Shown here piece by piece: positions 1-8,847 of a stretch of DNA of 64,000 nucleotides (position 1 is its first letter; each line of letters opens with the position of its first letter). The position numbers were made by a program, and so were the translations under genes. The notes under the pieces were generated by a model. The model saw only the letters and a list, made by a program, of their open reading frames with translations. It was not told the origin of the DNA and searched no databases. The DNA comes from a bacterium (lineage in GTDB: Bacteria > Spirochaetota > Leptospiria > Leptospirales > Leptonemataceae), in NCBI GenBank assembly GCA_024742665.1, contig JANSYA010000006.1:1-64000 (forward strand), written 5' to 3'.

Positions 1-618
1 CGCCACCAGGATCCCGATAACCGAAACACTCACAACGTCCCAATCTCACTGTTAACACCACACCGGAATGGACAGGGAGCACGCGACCGCGAGAAGCCAC
101 GCACGCCAGCAGGATCACGATAACCGAAACACTCACAACGTCCCAATCTCTCTGTTAGCACCACACCGGAATGGACAGAGAGCACGCGACCGCGAGAAGC
201 CACGCACGCCACCAGGATCCCAACAACTGAAAAACTCACAACATCCCAGCCTCTCTGTTAGCACCACACCGGAATGCACAGGGAACGCGCAACCGCGAGA
301 AGCCACGCACGCCACCAGGATCCCAACAACTGAAATACTCACAACATCCCATCCTCTCTGTTAACACCACACCGGAATGCACAGGGAGCACGCGACCGCG
401 AGAAGCCACGCACGCCACCAGGATCCCGATAACCGAAACACTCACAACATCCCATCCTCTCTGTTAACACCACACCGGAATGCACAGGGAGCACGCGACC
501 GCGAGAAGCCACGCACGCCACCAGGATCCCGATAACTGAAACACTCACAACATCCCAACCTCTCTGTTAACACCACACCGGAATGCACAGGGAGCACGCA
601 ACCGCGAGAAGCCACGCC
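1..618. repeat. 103-bp tandem repeat array, six copies
   Basis: Six head-to-tail copies start at 1, 104, 207, 310, 413 and 516, each exactly 103 bp, differing by a few substitutions and with no indels. The array is cut by the window edge, so its true length is unknown. After 618 a few bases (about 626-645) still resemble the inner part of the unit, suggesting a decayed last copy. Because 103 is not a multiple of three, the open frames across it shift in every copy, so it is not a coding repeat. It lies just past the 3' end of hemH. I see no spacers, so it is not CRISPR. Nothing else codes between 1 and 655. Confidence 0.97.
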
Positions 619-655
619 GGCCACAGAATCTCACTGTGAACGGAAATTAAGTGCG

Positions 656-1756
656 TTAGAGATTCAGAATGGACAGAACGCCCTCGGCCCAGTCGGAATC
701 CGAATTCACGCAGGGCACGTAAAAGAAATTTTCGCCGCCGGCTTCGCGGAATGTTTCGCGACCGGCCATGTCCAGTTCTTCGAGAGTCTCCAGGCAATCG
801 GCGACGAAGGCCGGACTGAACACCGCCAGATTTTTTACGCCCCGCGCCGGCAGCTCCGCCAGCTCGAAGTCCGTATAAGGCCGCAGCCAGGGCGTGCGTC
901 CCAGGCGCGATTGAAACGAAACGCTCCATTTGTCCGCCGGCAGCTTCAGGCGCTCCGCCATTCCCCGGGCCGTCGCGTAGCAGTGCGCGCGATAGCAGTA
1001 TTGATTTTCAGGGCCCATCTTTTCGCAGCAGGCTTCGTTCAGTTTGCAGTGATCCTGCACGTTGCCTTTCAAAATATGACGCTCGGGAATTCCGTGAAAC
1101 GAAAACAGATAGTGATCGAATGCAAAGCGGCCCTGCGCTTCCGCCTGGTCCAAACGCTCCCGCGCGAGACGAGCGTAGGGATCCAGGAAGCCGGGATGCT
1201 CAAAGAAAGGCGGCGCGATTTCAATCGCCGGCAGGTTCCATTCTTCCGACGCGACTTCAAACACCCGCGCGATGCTCGACGCCGTGGCAGCGGTCGAGTA
1301 CTGGGGATAGAGCGGCAGCACTCGAATCCGCATGACGCCTTCCCGGCGAAATTCCGCCAGTGCGTCGGCGATCGAAGGATTGCCGTAGCGCATGGCCAGG
1401 CGAACGCGCGTTTTTGCAAATCGGCCGCCCTCGCGCTTCGCCAGCAGCTCCGCGACGGCATCGGTCAGATCCCGGGAGTGGGCAATCAGCGGGCTGCCGC
1501 GATCGGTCCAGATCTTCTGATAGGCCGCCCCGGACTTGCGCGGTCGCAGCGGCAATATAATCAGATTCAGCAGCAGCCAGCGGGCGAAGGCCGGGATGTC
1601 GATCACCCTGGGGTCGGAAAGGAACTCCCGCAGGTAGCGCCGCACGTCGCCGGGGCGCGGGCTGTCGGGCGAACCCAGATTGATCAACAGAATCCCATCG
1701 GGGGCTTCGCCAGCACCGAACGATCCGCGGGCTGTGTTCGTTTTCATCAATGCCAT
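656..1756 (-). CDS. hemH: Ferrochelatase
   Basis: Inserts ferrous iron into a porphyrin at the end of heme synthesis. The 366-residue protein has the family start GILLINLGSPDSP near residue 21, the SFHGIPERH block with the metal-binding His near 221, the QSRLGRTPW block near 282, and SPAFVADCLETLEEL near 314 with the conserved Glu. Cysteines near 237, 243, 244, 254 and 259 form the cluster common in many bacterial ferrochelatases. The length is normal. Two Met codons lie close together (residues 1 and 4), so the exact start is uncertain. It is transcribed toward the tandem array and divergently from the acyl-CoA dehydrogenase gene. Confidence 0.96.
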   Translation of the reverse strand: MALMKTNTARGSFGAGEAPDGILLINLGSPDSPRPGDVRRYLREFLSDPRVIDIPAFARWLLLNLIILPLRPRKSGAAYQKIWTDRGSPLIAHSRDLTDAVAELLAKREGGRFAKTRVRLAMRYGNPSIADALAEFRREGVMRIRVLPLYPQYSTAATASSIARVFEVASEEWNLPAIEIAPPFFEHPGFLDPYARLARERLDQAEAQGRFAFDHYLFSFHGIPERHILKGNVQDHCKLNEACCEKMGPENQYCYRAHCYATARGMAERLKLPADKWSVSFQSRLGRTPWLRPYTDFELAELPARGVKNLAVFSPAFVADCLETLEELDMAGRETFREAGGENFFYVPCVNSDSDWAEGVLSILNL

Positions 1757-1800
1757 ATACTGAACCGAATTTTCTATGATTTTAACGGCGCGACCGCCGC

Positions 1801-1819
1801 GAATTTTCTCTAAAAATTC
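1801..1819. promoter_or_regulatory. AT-rich inverted repeat between divergent genes
   Basis: GAATTTT and AAAATTC form 7-bp arms around a 5-base spacer in the 170-bp gap between hemH and the acyl-CoA dehydrogenase gene. The position fits an operator for one or both divergent promoters. There is no independent support, and such an AT palindrome could occur by chance. Confidence 0.25.
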
Positions 1820-1926
1820 CGTAAAAAAGCCCGCCTGGTCTTACGACATAAAATCGCGCGGTGTCTCGTTGATGGAATGGATTTTGGCTGGTCAACAGAG
1901 CCATTCTCCTGTAAGCTGCTAAACGT

Positions 1927-3573
1927 ATGAAGGAAAACATCCAAAAACTAAACGAGCAACTGGAAGTCACCCTAAAAGATTTGACCCGCCATCTCGCGGA
2001 CAACGCCCTCACCGACGGCAAGCTATCTATCGATAAAATGGACGAAAACCAGTACGTCCACTATAACCTGGCCTGGCACACCGCCGAAGCCAACATCGCC
2101 ACTTTCTTCGTAAACCACGCCTTCGACGCGAGCACCGGCTCCGGCGAACTGGAGCAGGAAATCGCCTACCTCTTCGCGGGCGAAGCATTCAACAAGCTTC
2201 GCAGCGAAGTCGCCAGCCGTCCGGCGGAGTACGGCATCAGCGACGAGCGCGTCGCCGAGCTGTTCGCTCCCGAAATGAACAAGCTGGTGCAGGACGCCTG
2301 CTCCCACGAACGCTACAATAAAGTGGCGGACCAGGTTCTGGAAGGCAACTACGGCGCGCACGGCCTGGGCGAAGACCACCTGATGATGCGCGATACCTTT
2401 CGCCAGTTCGCGGAAGAGCAGGTCATGCCCCGCGCCGAGCACATCCATCGCAACGACGAAGACATCCCCGACGAAATCATCAACGGCCTGATTGAGCTGG
2501 GCGCGTTCGGAATTACGATTCCCGGCAAGTACAACGGCTATCTCGACGACTACGGCAACGTGGGCATGATGGTCGTCACCGAAGAGCTGAGCCGCGGCGG
2601 CCTGTCCATCGCCGGCTCTCTGATTACCCGCCCGGAAATTCTGAGTAAGGCGCTGCTGAAAGGCGGCACCGAAGAACAAAAAGACAAGTGGCTCCCGCTT
2701 CTGGCGAGCGGCGAGCGTCTGAACAGCGTCGCGGTAACGGAACCGAACTACGGCTCCGATGTCGCGGGCATGAAAGTGGCCGCCGAAAAAACCGACGGCG
2801 GCTGGCTGGTCAACGGCGTGAAAACCTGGTGCACATTCGCCGGCCGCGCCGATACGATGCTGATTCTCGCGCGCACGGAAAAGGATCTCAGCCTGAAACA
2901 CAAAGGCATGTCGATTCTGATCGCCGAGAAGCCCCGCCACAGCGGGCACCGCTTCGAGCATACGCAAGACGGCGGCGGTAAAATGGAAGGCAGCGCGATC
3001 GCGACGATCGGCTACCGCGGCATGCACAGCTTTGAAGTGAATTTCGATAACTACTTCGTACCGGACGAAAACGTCATCGGCGGCGAAGAAGGCCGCGGCA
3101 AAGGCTTCTATATGCAGATGGCCGGTTTCGCCGGCGGGCGGGTCCAGACCGCGGCCCGGGCCTGCGGCGTTATGCAGGCGGCGATGGAAGCGGCGGTGCG
3201 CTATTCGAACGAACGCAAAGTCTTCAACAAAGAAATCGGCAAATACCAGCTGACGAAGTGGAAGATCGCGCGCATGGCGATGATCACCCAGGCCACGCGC
3301 CAGTATTCGCTTTCCGTAGCTCGCATGATGGACGAAGGCAAAGGTCAGATGGAAGCGACGCTGATCAAGTTTTACGCTTCGCGCATCTCCGAGTGGGTCA
3401 CCCGCGAAGCGATGCAGATCCACGGCGGCATGGGGTATGCGGAAGAGTATCCGGTATCCCGCTACTTCGTCGACGCCCGGGTCTTCTCGATCTTCGAAGG
3501 CGCCGAGGAAGTCATGGCCCTGCGCGTCTGCGCCCGCGATCTGCTGAATCAGGTAGTGGCCGTAGCGAAATAA
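1927..3573 (+). CDS. Acyl-CoA dehydrogenase, methylsuccinyl-CoA dehydrogenase-like
   Basis: FAD-dependent acyl-CoA dehydrogenase of 548 residues, about 150 longer than the usual 380-400. Residues 1 to about 145 are an extra helical N-terminal domain. The dehydrogenase proper follows, with VTEPNYGSDVAGM near 275, an ARACGVMQAAMEAAVRYSNER helix, MQIHGGMGYAEEYPVSR and IFEGAEEV, whose Glu (about 524) sits where the catalytic base lies in many family members. A long N-terminal domain of this kind is known from (2S)-methylsuccinyl-CoA dehydrogenase of the ethylmalonyl-CoA pathway, so that is my preferred call. A generic long-chain enzyme is the alternative. It stands alone here, so the context does not help. 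There is no strong Shine-Dalgarno sequence before the ATG. Confidence 0.85.
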   Translation: MKENIQKLNEQLEVTLKDLTRHLADNALTDGKLSIDKMDENQYVHYNLAWHTAEANIATFFVNHAFDASTGSGELEQEIAYLFAGEAFNKLRSEVASRPAEYGISDERVAELFAPEMNKLVQDACSHERYNKVADQVLEGNYGAHGLGEDHLMMRDTFRQFAEEQVMPRAEHIHRNDEDIPDEIINGLIELGAFGITIPGKYNGYLDDYGNVGMMVVTEELSRGGLSIAGSLITRPEILSKALLKGGTEEQKDKWLPLLASGERLNSVAVTEPNYGSDVAGMKVAAEKTDGGWLVNGVKTWCTFAGRADTMLILARTEKDLSLKHKGMSILIAEKPRHSGHRFEHTQDGGGKMEGSAIATIGYRGMHSFEVNFDNYFVPDENVIGGEEGRGKGFYMQMAGFAGGRVQTAARACGVMQAAMEAAVRYSNERKVFNKEIGKYQLTKWKIARMAMITQATRQYSLSVARMMDEGKGQMEATLIKFYASRISEWVTREAMQIHGGMGYAEEYPVSRYFVDARVFSIFEGAEEVMALRVCARDLLNQVVAVAK

Positions 3574-3731
3574 GCTGGCGGAGTCGCCCGGAAATTCACA
3601 GACGCGAAAGACCGGGCGGCGCAGGCATCACACAAGTAAACGATACAGATAAAAAAGAAAGATTCAGAAAGAATTTTCACAAGCGGCGCCGCCGGAGCTT
3701 TCACGCCGGCAAAGCCAACAGGAGAATCACA

Positions 3732-3938
3732 ATGGCAGCAGAAATCAAACTGGGCGCAGAAGTGGGAATGAAGCGCCTCACGAACAGCCCGCAAAGCGAA
3801 AACTTCGCGAATCTTCCCGGCCGCGACGTAAACAATCGCATGGCGAGCGAAAACGATCGCGCTTCTGGTGCGACCCGTCCGTCGGAAATTCAGAATCGGT
3901 ACAAATTAAACGGCAATACCATCGACATGATGGCCTGA
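3732..3938 (+). CDS. Small basic hypothetical protein (68 aa)
   Basis: The ATG at 3732 is preceded at a good distance by AGGAG (about 3720-3724), and the frame runs to a TGA at 3936-3938. The product is hydrophilic, rich in Asn, Arg and Ser, with no membrane segment or known motif. The clear ribosome site and codon use like its neighbours favour a real gene. It lies 158 bp after the dehydrogenase gene on the same strand and could share its transcript. I do not recognise a family. Confidence 0.5.
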   Translation: MAAEIKLGAEVGMKRLTNSPQSENFANLPGRDVNNRMASENDRASGATRPSEIQNRYKLNGNTIDMMA

Positions 3939-4068
3939 AGTCGGCAAGCGCATGGATTGCCCGGATCTCACAGATGTGGGTCCGGCATTCAAAGCGATCC
4001 AGATTAGAGGCAGGAATCCTTACCGGGGACGGTCGTTTCAAGGAGCGTCCCGTCCGCTGCCCAAAAAA

Positions 4069-4122
4069 ATCCGTGGCATCCGTGTAATCCGTGTAATCCA
4101 TGCCATCCGTACCACCCATGCT
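4069..4122. repeat. Six 9-bp direct repeats (ATCCGTGTA type)
   Basis: Units start at 4069, 4078, 4087, 4096, 4105 and 4114. The second and third are identical (ATCCGTGTA) and the rest vary by a few bases. They lie in the 279-bp non-coding gap between the small ORF and the VOC gene. Apart from this repeat and the terminator at 4151, I see nothing in that gap. Confidence 0.8.
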
Positions 4123-4150
4123 GGCCTCAGATTCAGCCGCCGTTTAAACG

Positions 4151-4187
4151 AAAAAACGCCGCGCCAGATCATGCCTGCGCGACGTTT
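4151..4187 (-). terminator. Intrinsic terminator of the VOC gene
   Basis: Read on the minus strand, a 10-bp stem with one mismatch (arms 4177-4186 and 4155-4164, loop 12 bases) is followed by a run of six T. It lies about 30 bp past the stop codon of the VOC gene. Confidence 0.7.
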
Positions 4188-4217
4188 CCGTATTTAGCTT
4201 ACGCCGATTCGCTCAAA

Positions 4218-4583
4218 TCACTCGCGATAGAAGAGCTCGATCAGGTTGCCATCCGGATCCGCGATCAGCAGCGACTCGCCGCCTTCGATTCCGACCGGGC
4301 CGGTGAGAATCTCGATCTCTTTCTCTTCCAGTTCCTGCAGGGCGTTGGTGAAATCGTCAACGTCCAGAATGAATGACAGGCTGAGTTCGCCGGGGTTCGT
4401 AATTTTGCTTTTGTAGTCCGGAATCAGGTTCAGGCGAACCGTTACCGGATCCTGATTGAGGAGCGCATACGCCTCGCCTTCTTCCAGCAATTCCAATCCC
4501 AGCAGATCCTGATAGAATTCAATTGAAGCCTTCAGGTCCGAGCTGCCGAACGAAATGTGGTGCAATCCTTCCAATAACATCAT
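4218..4583 (-). CDS. VOC/glyoxalase-family protein
   Basis: A 121-residue single-module protein of the vicinal oxygen chelate fold, with the family start LHHISFGSSDLKASIEFYQDLLGLELL and the end FDPDGN-type motif IADPDGNLIELFYRE. Potential metal ligands are the His pair near residue 7 and the Glu near the C-terminus. The frame extends further upstream, but homology-like sequence starts at the tandem ATGs 4583/4580, which have AGGA about ten bases ahead. Substrate cannot be told: glyoxalase I, dioxygenase and antibiotic-resistance types share this fold. It is divergent from the OmpA-family gene. Confidence 0.85.
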   Translation of the reverse strand: MMLLEGLHHISFGSSDLKASIEFYQDLLGLELLEEGEAYALLNQDPVTVRLNLIPDYKSKITNPGELSLSFILDVDDFTNALQELEEKEIEILTGPVGIEGGESLLIADPDGNLIELFYRE

Positions 4584-4738
4584 ATGAAAATCATTCCTGT
4601 CTGGCCTGCCAGATCCGTAGCCAGCATTTTCGACTCTATCGGCCGAATCAACGAAATAAAAGACCGCCTTTCCCGCCGGCCCCTGATTTTTGACCCGTCC
4701 GGGGTTCAAGCTTTCCGAAAAAAGGACGAATTTATATT

Positions 4739-6055
4739 ATGTGGTCCCTCCAGACTTGCTCCGCTAAAATATCCCGCCCGAAGGTCGGCGCGCTGGCCTT
4801 CGCACTGGCTCTGGCGCTGCTGAACACCAGCGCTCCAGCTGCGAAGCCCGCGCTGATCCCGAACGCCAATGCCTTCCGTTTCGATCTCCAGACCGACGAC
4901 ATCCTGATCGTCGACAAGTACCAGGACATTCGCGTCCGGGATCGACGCGGCTGGCAGAGCCGGGAAGAAAAGAATCGCATCGTCTTAAAAGTGGTCGGAC
5001 GCGAAGCCGACGCCGCGGTGCTCGCGGGATCCTTTCATACCTATTCGCGCAGCCCGCGGGCCGTCGGCGAATTTCGCCGCGACCGGGATTTTCAGTCGAA
5101 GTTCAAAATTCGCGACAACGGCCACTATGAAGTCGCCGACACCTACGTAATGCCGAACCTGCGGGATCTGCCGGCCTTCCCGGACCGCCCGCTTAAGATC
5201 GGCGAATCCTGGGAAGACACGGCCGTCGAAACGATGGACTTCGGCCCGGCGAAAGTCAAGATCCCGATCAAAGTCCGCTACCGCTACACCGGTCCGGCCC
5301 CCCTTACGTTGCCCGGCGGCAAAGAGGCGACCTACGACCGCTTCGAATATACCTACTCCTTTCAGAAAGCGACCCGGGGAGCCGTACAATCCCAGGCTGG
5401 AATCCAGAGTATTTCCGGCACCTCCGCCTGCGAACTCTGGTTCGATCGCGAAGCCGGCGTTCCGGTTTTCGATTCCAATCGTCTGATCTATAATTTTCAG
5501 CTGATCGACGGCTCCAGCCGCGAGATGCTCTATCGCATCGATTCGTTCTATCGCAAAACGCGTCGGACCACCGAAGCCCAGCGCGGCCAGATCGCTTCGG
5601 ATATTCGCAGCGATCTCAAAGACCTGAGCGAAAGCGACGCGCTCCCCGCCGGCGATCCCGGCGTAAACACCGCCCCCCAGAGCCTTTCCGTTCGCGAAAG
5701 CGACGAAGGCGTGGTTCTGACTCTCGACGCGATCTTATTCGATCACAACTCGGCCGTGCTTTCGCCCGAAGCGAAGTCGCAGCTGAAACTCGTGGAACGC
5801 ATTTTGAAAAAGCATTCAAAGCGCGAAATCCGCGTATCCGGCCACACCGATAACACCGGCTCCCAGGTTTACAATCAGACCCTTTCGGAAAACCGGGCGC
5901 GGGCAGTCGTGCGCGAACTGCAAAAAAATCACGGGGTGGACGGCCGGCGGCTATCGTATCGCGGTTACGGCGAAAACCAGCCGATCGTCGGCAACGACAC
6001 GCCGGACAATCGCCGCAAAAACCGCCGCGTCGAAATTCTGATCGTCACGGAGTAA
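4739..6055 (+). CDS. OmpA-family envelope protein
   Basis: 438 residues. A signal peptide spans residues 1 to about 35 (hydrophobic core LAFALALALLNTSAPAA). Residues about 40-310 form a conserved-looking domain of unknown role. Residues about 325-438 are an OmpA-like peptidoglycan-binding domain, with LFDHNSAVLSPEAKSQL, ISGHTD-type VSGHTDNTGS, LSENRARAV and the final NRRKNRRVEI. It should tether outer membrane or periplasm to peptidoglycan. AAGGA lies about 12 bases before the ATG. It stands alone, convergent with the patatin gene after only 17 bp. Confidence 0.88.
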   Translation: MWSLQTCSAKISRPKVGALAFALALALLNTSAPAAKPALIPNANAFRFDLQTDDILIVDKYQDIRVRDRRGWQSREEKNRIVLKVVGREADAAVLAGSFHTYSRSPRAVGEFRRDRDFQSKFKIRDNGHYEVADTYVMPNLRDLPAFPDRPLKIGESWEDTAVETMDFGPAKVKIPIKVRYRYTGPAPLTLPGGKEATYDRFEYTYSFQKATRGAVQSQAGIQSISGTSACELWFDREAGVPVFDSNRLIYNFQLIDGSSREMLYRIDSFYRKTRRTTEAQRGQIASDIRSDLKDLSESDALPAGDPGVNTAPQSLSVRESDEGVVLTLDAILFDHNSAVLSPEAKSQLKLVERILKKHSKREIRVSGHTDNTGSQVYNQTLSENRARAVVRELQKNHGVDGRRLSYRGYGENQPIVGNDTPDNRRKNRRVEILIVTE

Positions 6056-6072
6056 ATACAAAAACGGCAGCG

Positions 6073-6987
6073 TCATTTCGCGTCAGCGAAATAACTGAGA
6101 GCTGTTTTCCGCCCCAGCTCGATGCAGCGATCTCCGAGTTCCAGCTTGCCCGGTCCCGGTCGGGGCGCGACCGTGCGCAAAATCGTAATCTCCTGGCCCT
6201 GACTGCGAGCAAGCTCCAGCTTCAGTCGAAAGATTTCGTCGCTGATAATCTGGTGGCAGCGGCCGAGGCCCTTATAAAACGATGGATGCGGATTGCGGCG
6301 TTCCGCCAGGTCCTCCGCGTTGACGACCAGGTGCACGATCACCCGTCGGATTTTTTTCGCCGGCTTCGCGTTCCGATGATTCTTTGCCCCGCCCGGATTG
6401 TTCGGATTGGAAACGAGCCACTGCTCGAATGGAATCGGATCGGCGACGCCGCCGTCCCAATAAAATTCGTCGCCGATCTTTTGCGCGCGAAACATACCCG
6501 GCACGGCGCAGCTCGCGAGAATATATTCAGCCAACGGGCCTTCGTGAATGACCTGGGAAACCGAGCGACTTAAATTCGCCACCGAAAGCGAAAAGCCGGG
6601 ATCGCGTAAATCTTCGATGCGCCGATCGCCGAAATAACGTCGCAACATCTTCAGCGCCCGCTTGCCCGAAAGCGCGCCCGTCTGCCCGTCTCGATTCAAA
6701 AAGGTGCCGAGCATCCGTCCGAAACCCGGAGCGCCTTCGCGAAAGAGCGAAGCAATCTCGGGGTCCCGGACCATACCCAGGATTTCGTCGGTGGGATAGC
6801 CGGCCGCGTAAAAGCCGCCGGTCAGAGCTCCCGCGGAAGCCCCGGCGATTTCAGTCGGCCGCAGTCCGAGTCGCTGCAGGCCGTCCAGAAAACCCGCGTG
6901 GGCGAAGAAACCGAAAAACGATGAATTCAAACACAGGGCGAAATCCCCCGGCCTTACGCTCCGACTTTTACTCTGAAATAACGGCAT
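6073..6987 (-). CDS. Patatin-like phospholipase
   Basis: 304-residue lipid acyl hydrolase. The nucleophile elbow GASAG places the Ser near residue 51, and the catalytic Asp is in WDGGVADPIP near 178. The glycine-rich oxyanion stretch usual at the N-terminus (GGGxRG) is replaced by NSSFFGFFAHAG (about 21-32). This looks like a subfamily trait, because the surrounding FALCL...GFLDGL pattern is intact. There is no signal peptide, so it is probably cytosolic or membrane-associated. Substrate is unknown. Confidence 0.88.
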   Translation of the reverse strand: MPLFQSKSRSVRPGDFALCLNSSFFGFFAHAGFLDGLQRLGLRPTEIAGASAGALTGGFYAAGYPTDEILGMVRDPEIASLFREGAPGFGRMLGTFLNRDGQTGALSGKRALKMLRRYFGDRRIEDLRDPGFSLSVANLSRSVSQVIHEGPLAEYILASCAVPGMFRAQKIGDEFYWDGGVADPIPFEQWLVSNPNNPGGAKNHRNAKPAKKIRRVIVHLVVNAEDLAERRNPHPSFYKGLGRCHQIISDEIFRLKLELARSQGQEITILRTVAPRPGPGKLELGDRCIELGRKTALSYFADAK

Positions 6988-7104
6988 CCTATCTCCCCGG
7001 AAACGCTACGCCGCGACCGGTCTATCGACTACGGCGACTGCAGCGACGCGCCATCGGAAATGAATTGTCACGACGCGCATCCTGACAGATCCGTCTATAC
7101 TATC

Positions 7105-7920
7105 ATGGGAAGCAAGAAACTCACCGCAAAAAACTCCGATAAATTCATGCTGTACGAAGAAGCCGTGCAGAACGTCGAATTCGAGGCGGGCGTGATTCGC
7201 CGCTTCTATAAGAAACTCCGGGACCGCGAGCCGCAGTCGTTAAAAGAAGATTTTTGCGGCAGCTTCGCCCTGTGCTGCGAATGGGTTCAGCGCAACAAAT
7301 CCGGCAGCGCCGTAGGGGTCGATCTGGAAGGCAAGGTTCTGGACTGGGGCCGCAAACAACATCTTGCGAAGTTGAAAGATTCCGAAAAGAAACGCATTCA
7401 ATTATTCAAGGACGACGTGAACAACGTCACCTCGCCGAAAGTCGACATCGTCGCGGCCTTTAATTTCTCTTATTGGACCTTTCGCACGCGTCCCGAGTTG
7501 CTGAAGTACTTTCGCACCTGCTATAAATCTCTAAAAAAAGACGGCATCTTAGTCCTGGACGCTTTCGGCGGCAGCGCGGCCCAGCTTGAAAACGACGACG
7601 AACCCGAAGAACGCGAGTGCGAGGGTTTCACCTACGTATGGGAGCACGCGAAATTTCATCCCGTGACTCACTACATGGAATGCAAGATCCACTTCGAATT
7701 CGACGACGGTTCGCGCATGCGCAACGCCTTTAAGTATCAGTGGCGACTGTGGAATCCGCCGGAAATCACGGAGCTGCTGACGGAAGCCGGATTCGACGAC
7801 GTGCAGTGGTACTTCGAAGGCACCGATCACAAGACCGGCGAAGGCGACGGCGTTTACAGAAGATCGCTGAAAGGCGAAGCGGCCGAAACCTGGCTGGCCT
7901 ACGCCGTCGCGCTGAAATAA
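7105..7920 (+). CDS. SAM-dependent methyltransferase (class I-like)
   Basis: About 271 residues. The core shows a modified SAM-binding loop EDFCGSFALCCEWVQ, the acidic strand end AVGVDLEGKVLDWG, DDVNNVTSPKVDIVAAFNFSYW, and a late strand ILVLDAFGG. The pattern DFCGTxxLxxEW is seen in a family of uncharacterised bacterial methyltransferases. I chose the ATG at 7105 because the conserved-looking sequence begins KKLTAKNSDKF. An upstream ATG at 7060 would add 15 unconvincing residues. No ribosome site is clear for either. Substrate is unknown. Confidence 0.8.
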   Translation: MGSKKLTAKNSDKFMLYEEAVQNVEFEAGVIRRFYKKLRDREPQSLKEDFCGSFALCCEWVQRNKSGSAVGVDLEGKVLDWGRKQHLAKLKDSEKKRIQLFKDDVNNVTSPKVDIVAAFNFSYWTFRTRPELLKYFRTCYKSLKKDGILVLDAFGGSAAQLENDDEPEERECEGFTYVWEHAKFHPVTHYMECKIHFEFDDGSRMRNAFKYQWRLWNPPEITELLTEAGFDDVQWYFEGTDHKTGEGDGVYRRSLKGEAAETWLAYAVALK

Positions 7921-7956
7921 TCCGCTCCGCTCGCTCACTGATCGCGCGAAAAGCGA

Positions 7957-8847
7957 TCAAAACACGAAGACGTAGAGCAAAGCGAAGACGCTGATAAAGG
8001 CGATCACCAATAGAACCAGGGCCAGCGGGCCGCCGACCAGATCCGGCGATTCGCGCCGCGCCGTCCCGCGACCTCTCTTACTCTGACCGCCCGCGTCGGC
8101 CATCTTCACGCGGATGTCCTGGTTTTCTTCGATGATATAACCTTCGGCGCCGCCGTCCAGCTTGAGCTTTAAGAGCACGTCGCCCTTGCCCGGACGCGTG
8201 CCCAGAGATTTCACCGCGACGTCGATTTCGTAGCGACCGTCCACCGCGGGCACATTCATGCGCTTGAGATAGTTCGCGCTGCGCCCGTCTTTCGGTTTGG
8301 CGAAGCGCACATGCACGCGATCGCCGGGCGTCAGACGAATCAAAGGCGTGCCGGCGAAGGGCGACACCACGAAGCTCAGAGGAATCAAGCCGCTCAGATC
8401 CTCCTGCTTCGCGCCGCCGCTGCCGGGGCCGCCTGAGGCGGGGGGCGTGTACTCTGATAGATCGAACTGCATGATCAGATCTTTATGGCCCAGAGCGATT
8501 TCAAAATCCTGGGAAAGCTCGTACTGCAGGCCGCTCAAATCGCCGACCCGCAAGACGCCGCACAGATGTTCGATCCACTCGTGATTTTTACCGTGCTTTT
8601 CGAAATAGCGCGCCAGATCATAAGTCCGGGATTCGTCGCGCTTGCCGTTGAACTCCATATTCTTGAGCCAGCTTACGAATTCGCTCAGCTCGGAATTCAG
8701 CGGCTGCGAAGCGAAATCATGATGATCGCCCGCGATGACGTGCACTTCCATTACGTTTTTGCGCACCACGTCCAAACGCAGACAATACACATAGTAGGCG
8801 CCGTCGGGGGACTCGATTCGCGACTTTAATACCAGTTCCTTGCTCAT
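7957..8847 (-). CDS. Unknown protein with C-terminal membrane anchor
   Basis: 296 residues. The N-terminal part (about 1-125) is mixed alpha/beta, with no known motif. A Gly/Ser-rich linker lies near 135-150, a beta-rich part near 150-250, a basic stretch (KRGRGTARR) near 255, and one hydrophobic segment PLALVLLVIAFISVFALLYVF ends the chain. The order suggests a tail-anchored protein with its bulk in the cytoplasm. Its ATG overlaps the metW stop by 4 bp, so it is translationally coupled to metX-metW. No function can be given. Confidence 0.75.
   Translation of the reverse strand: MSKELVLKSRIESPDGAYYVYCLRLDVVRKNVMEVHVIAGDHHDFASQPLNSELSEFVSWLKNMEFNGKRDESRTYDLARYFEKHGKNHEWIEHLCGVLRVGDLSGLQYELSQDFEIALGHKDLIMQFDLSEYTPPASGGPGSGGAKQEDLSGLIPLSFVVSPFAGTPLIRLTPGDRVHVRFAKPKDGRSANYLKRMNVPAVDGRYEIDVAVKSLGTRPGKGDVLLKLKLDGGAEGYIIEENQDIRVKMADAGGQSKRGRGTARRESPDLVGGPLALVLLVIAFISVFALLYVFVF

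Noticed and set aside
1..618. CRISPR array or coding repeat
   Set aside because: The units are contiguous with no spacers, and the 103-bp period shifts the reading frame in every copy.
2023..3423. Long open frame on the minus strand
   Set aside because: It is fully antisense to the acyl-CoA dehydrogenase gene and reads as a mirror of its GC-rich codons, with no known motif.
3778..4119. Open frame of 113 codons on the minus strand
   Set aside because: It runs through the 9-bp repeat (giving a TDYTD pattern) and overlaps the small ORF with the better ribosome site.
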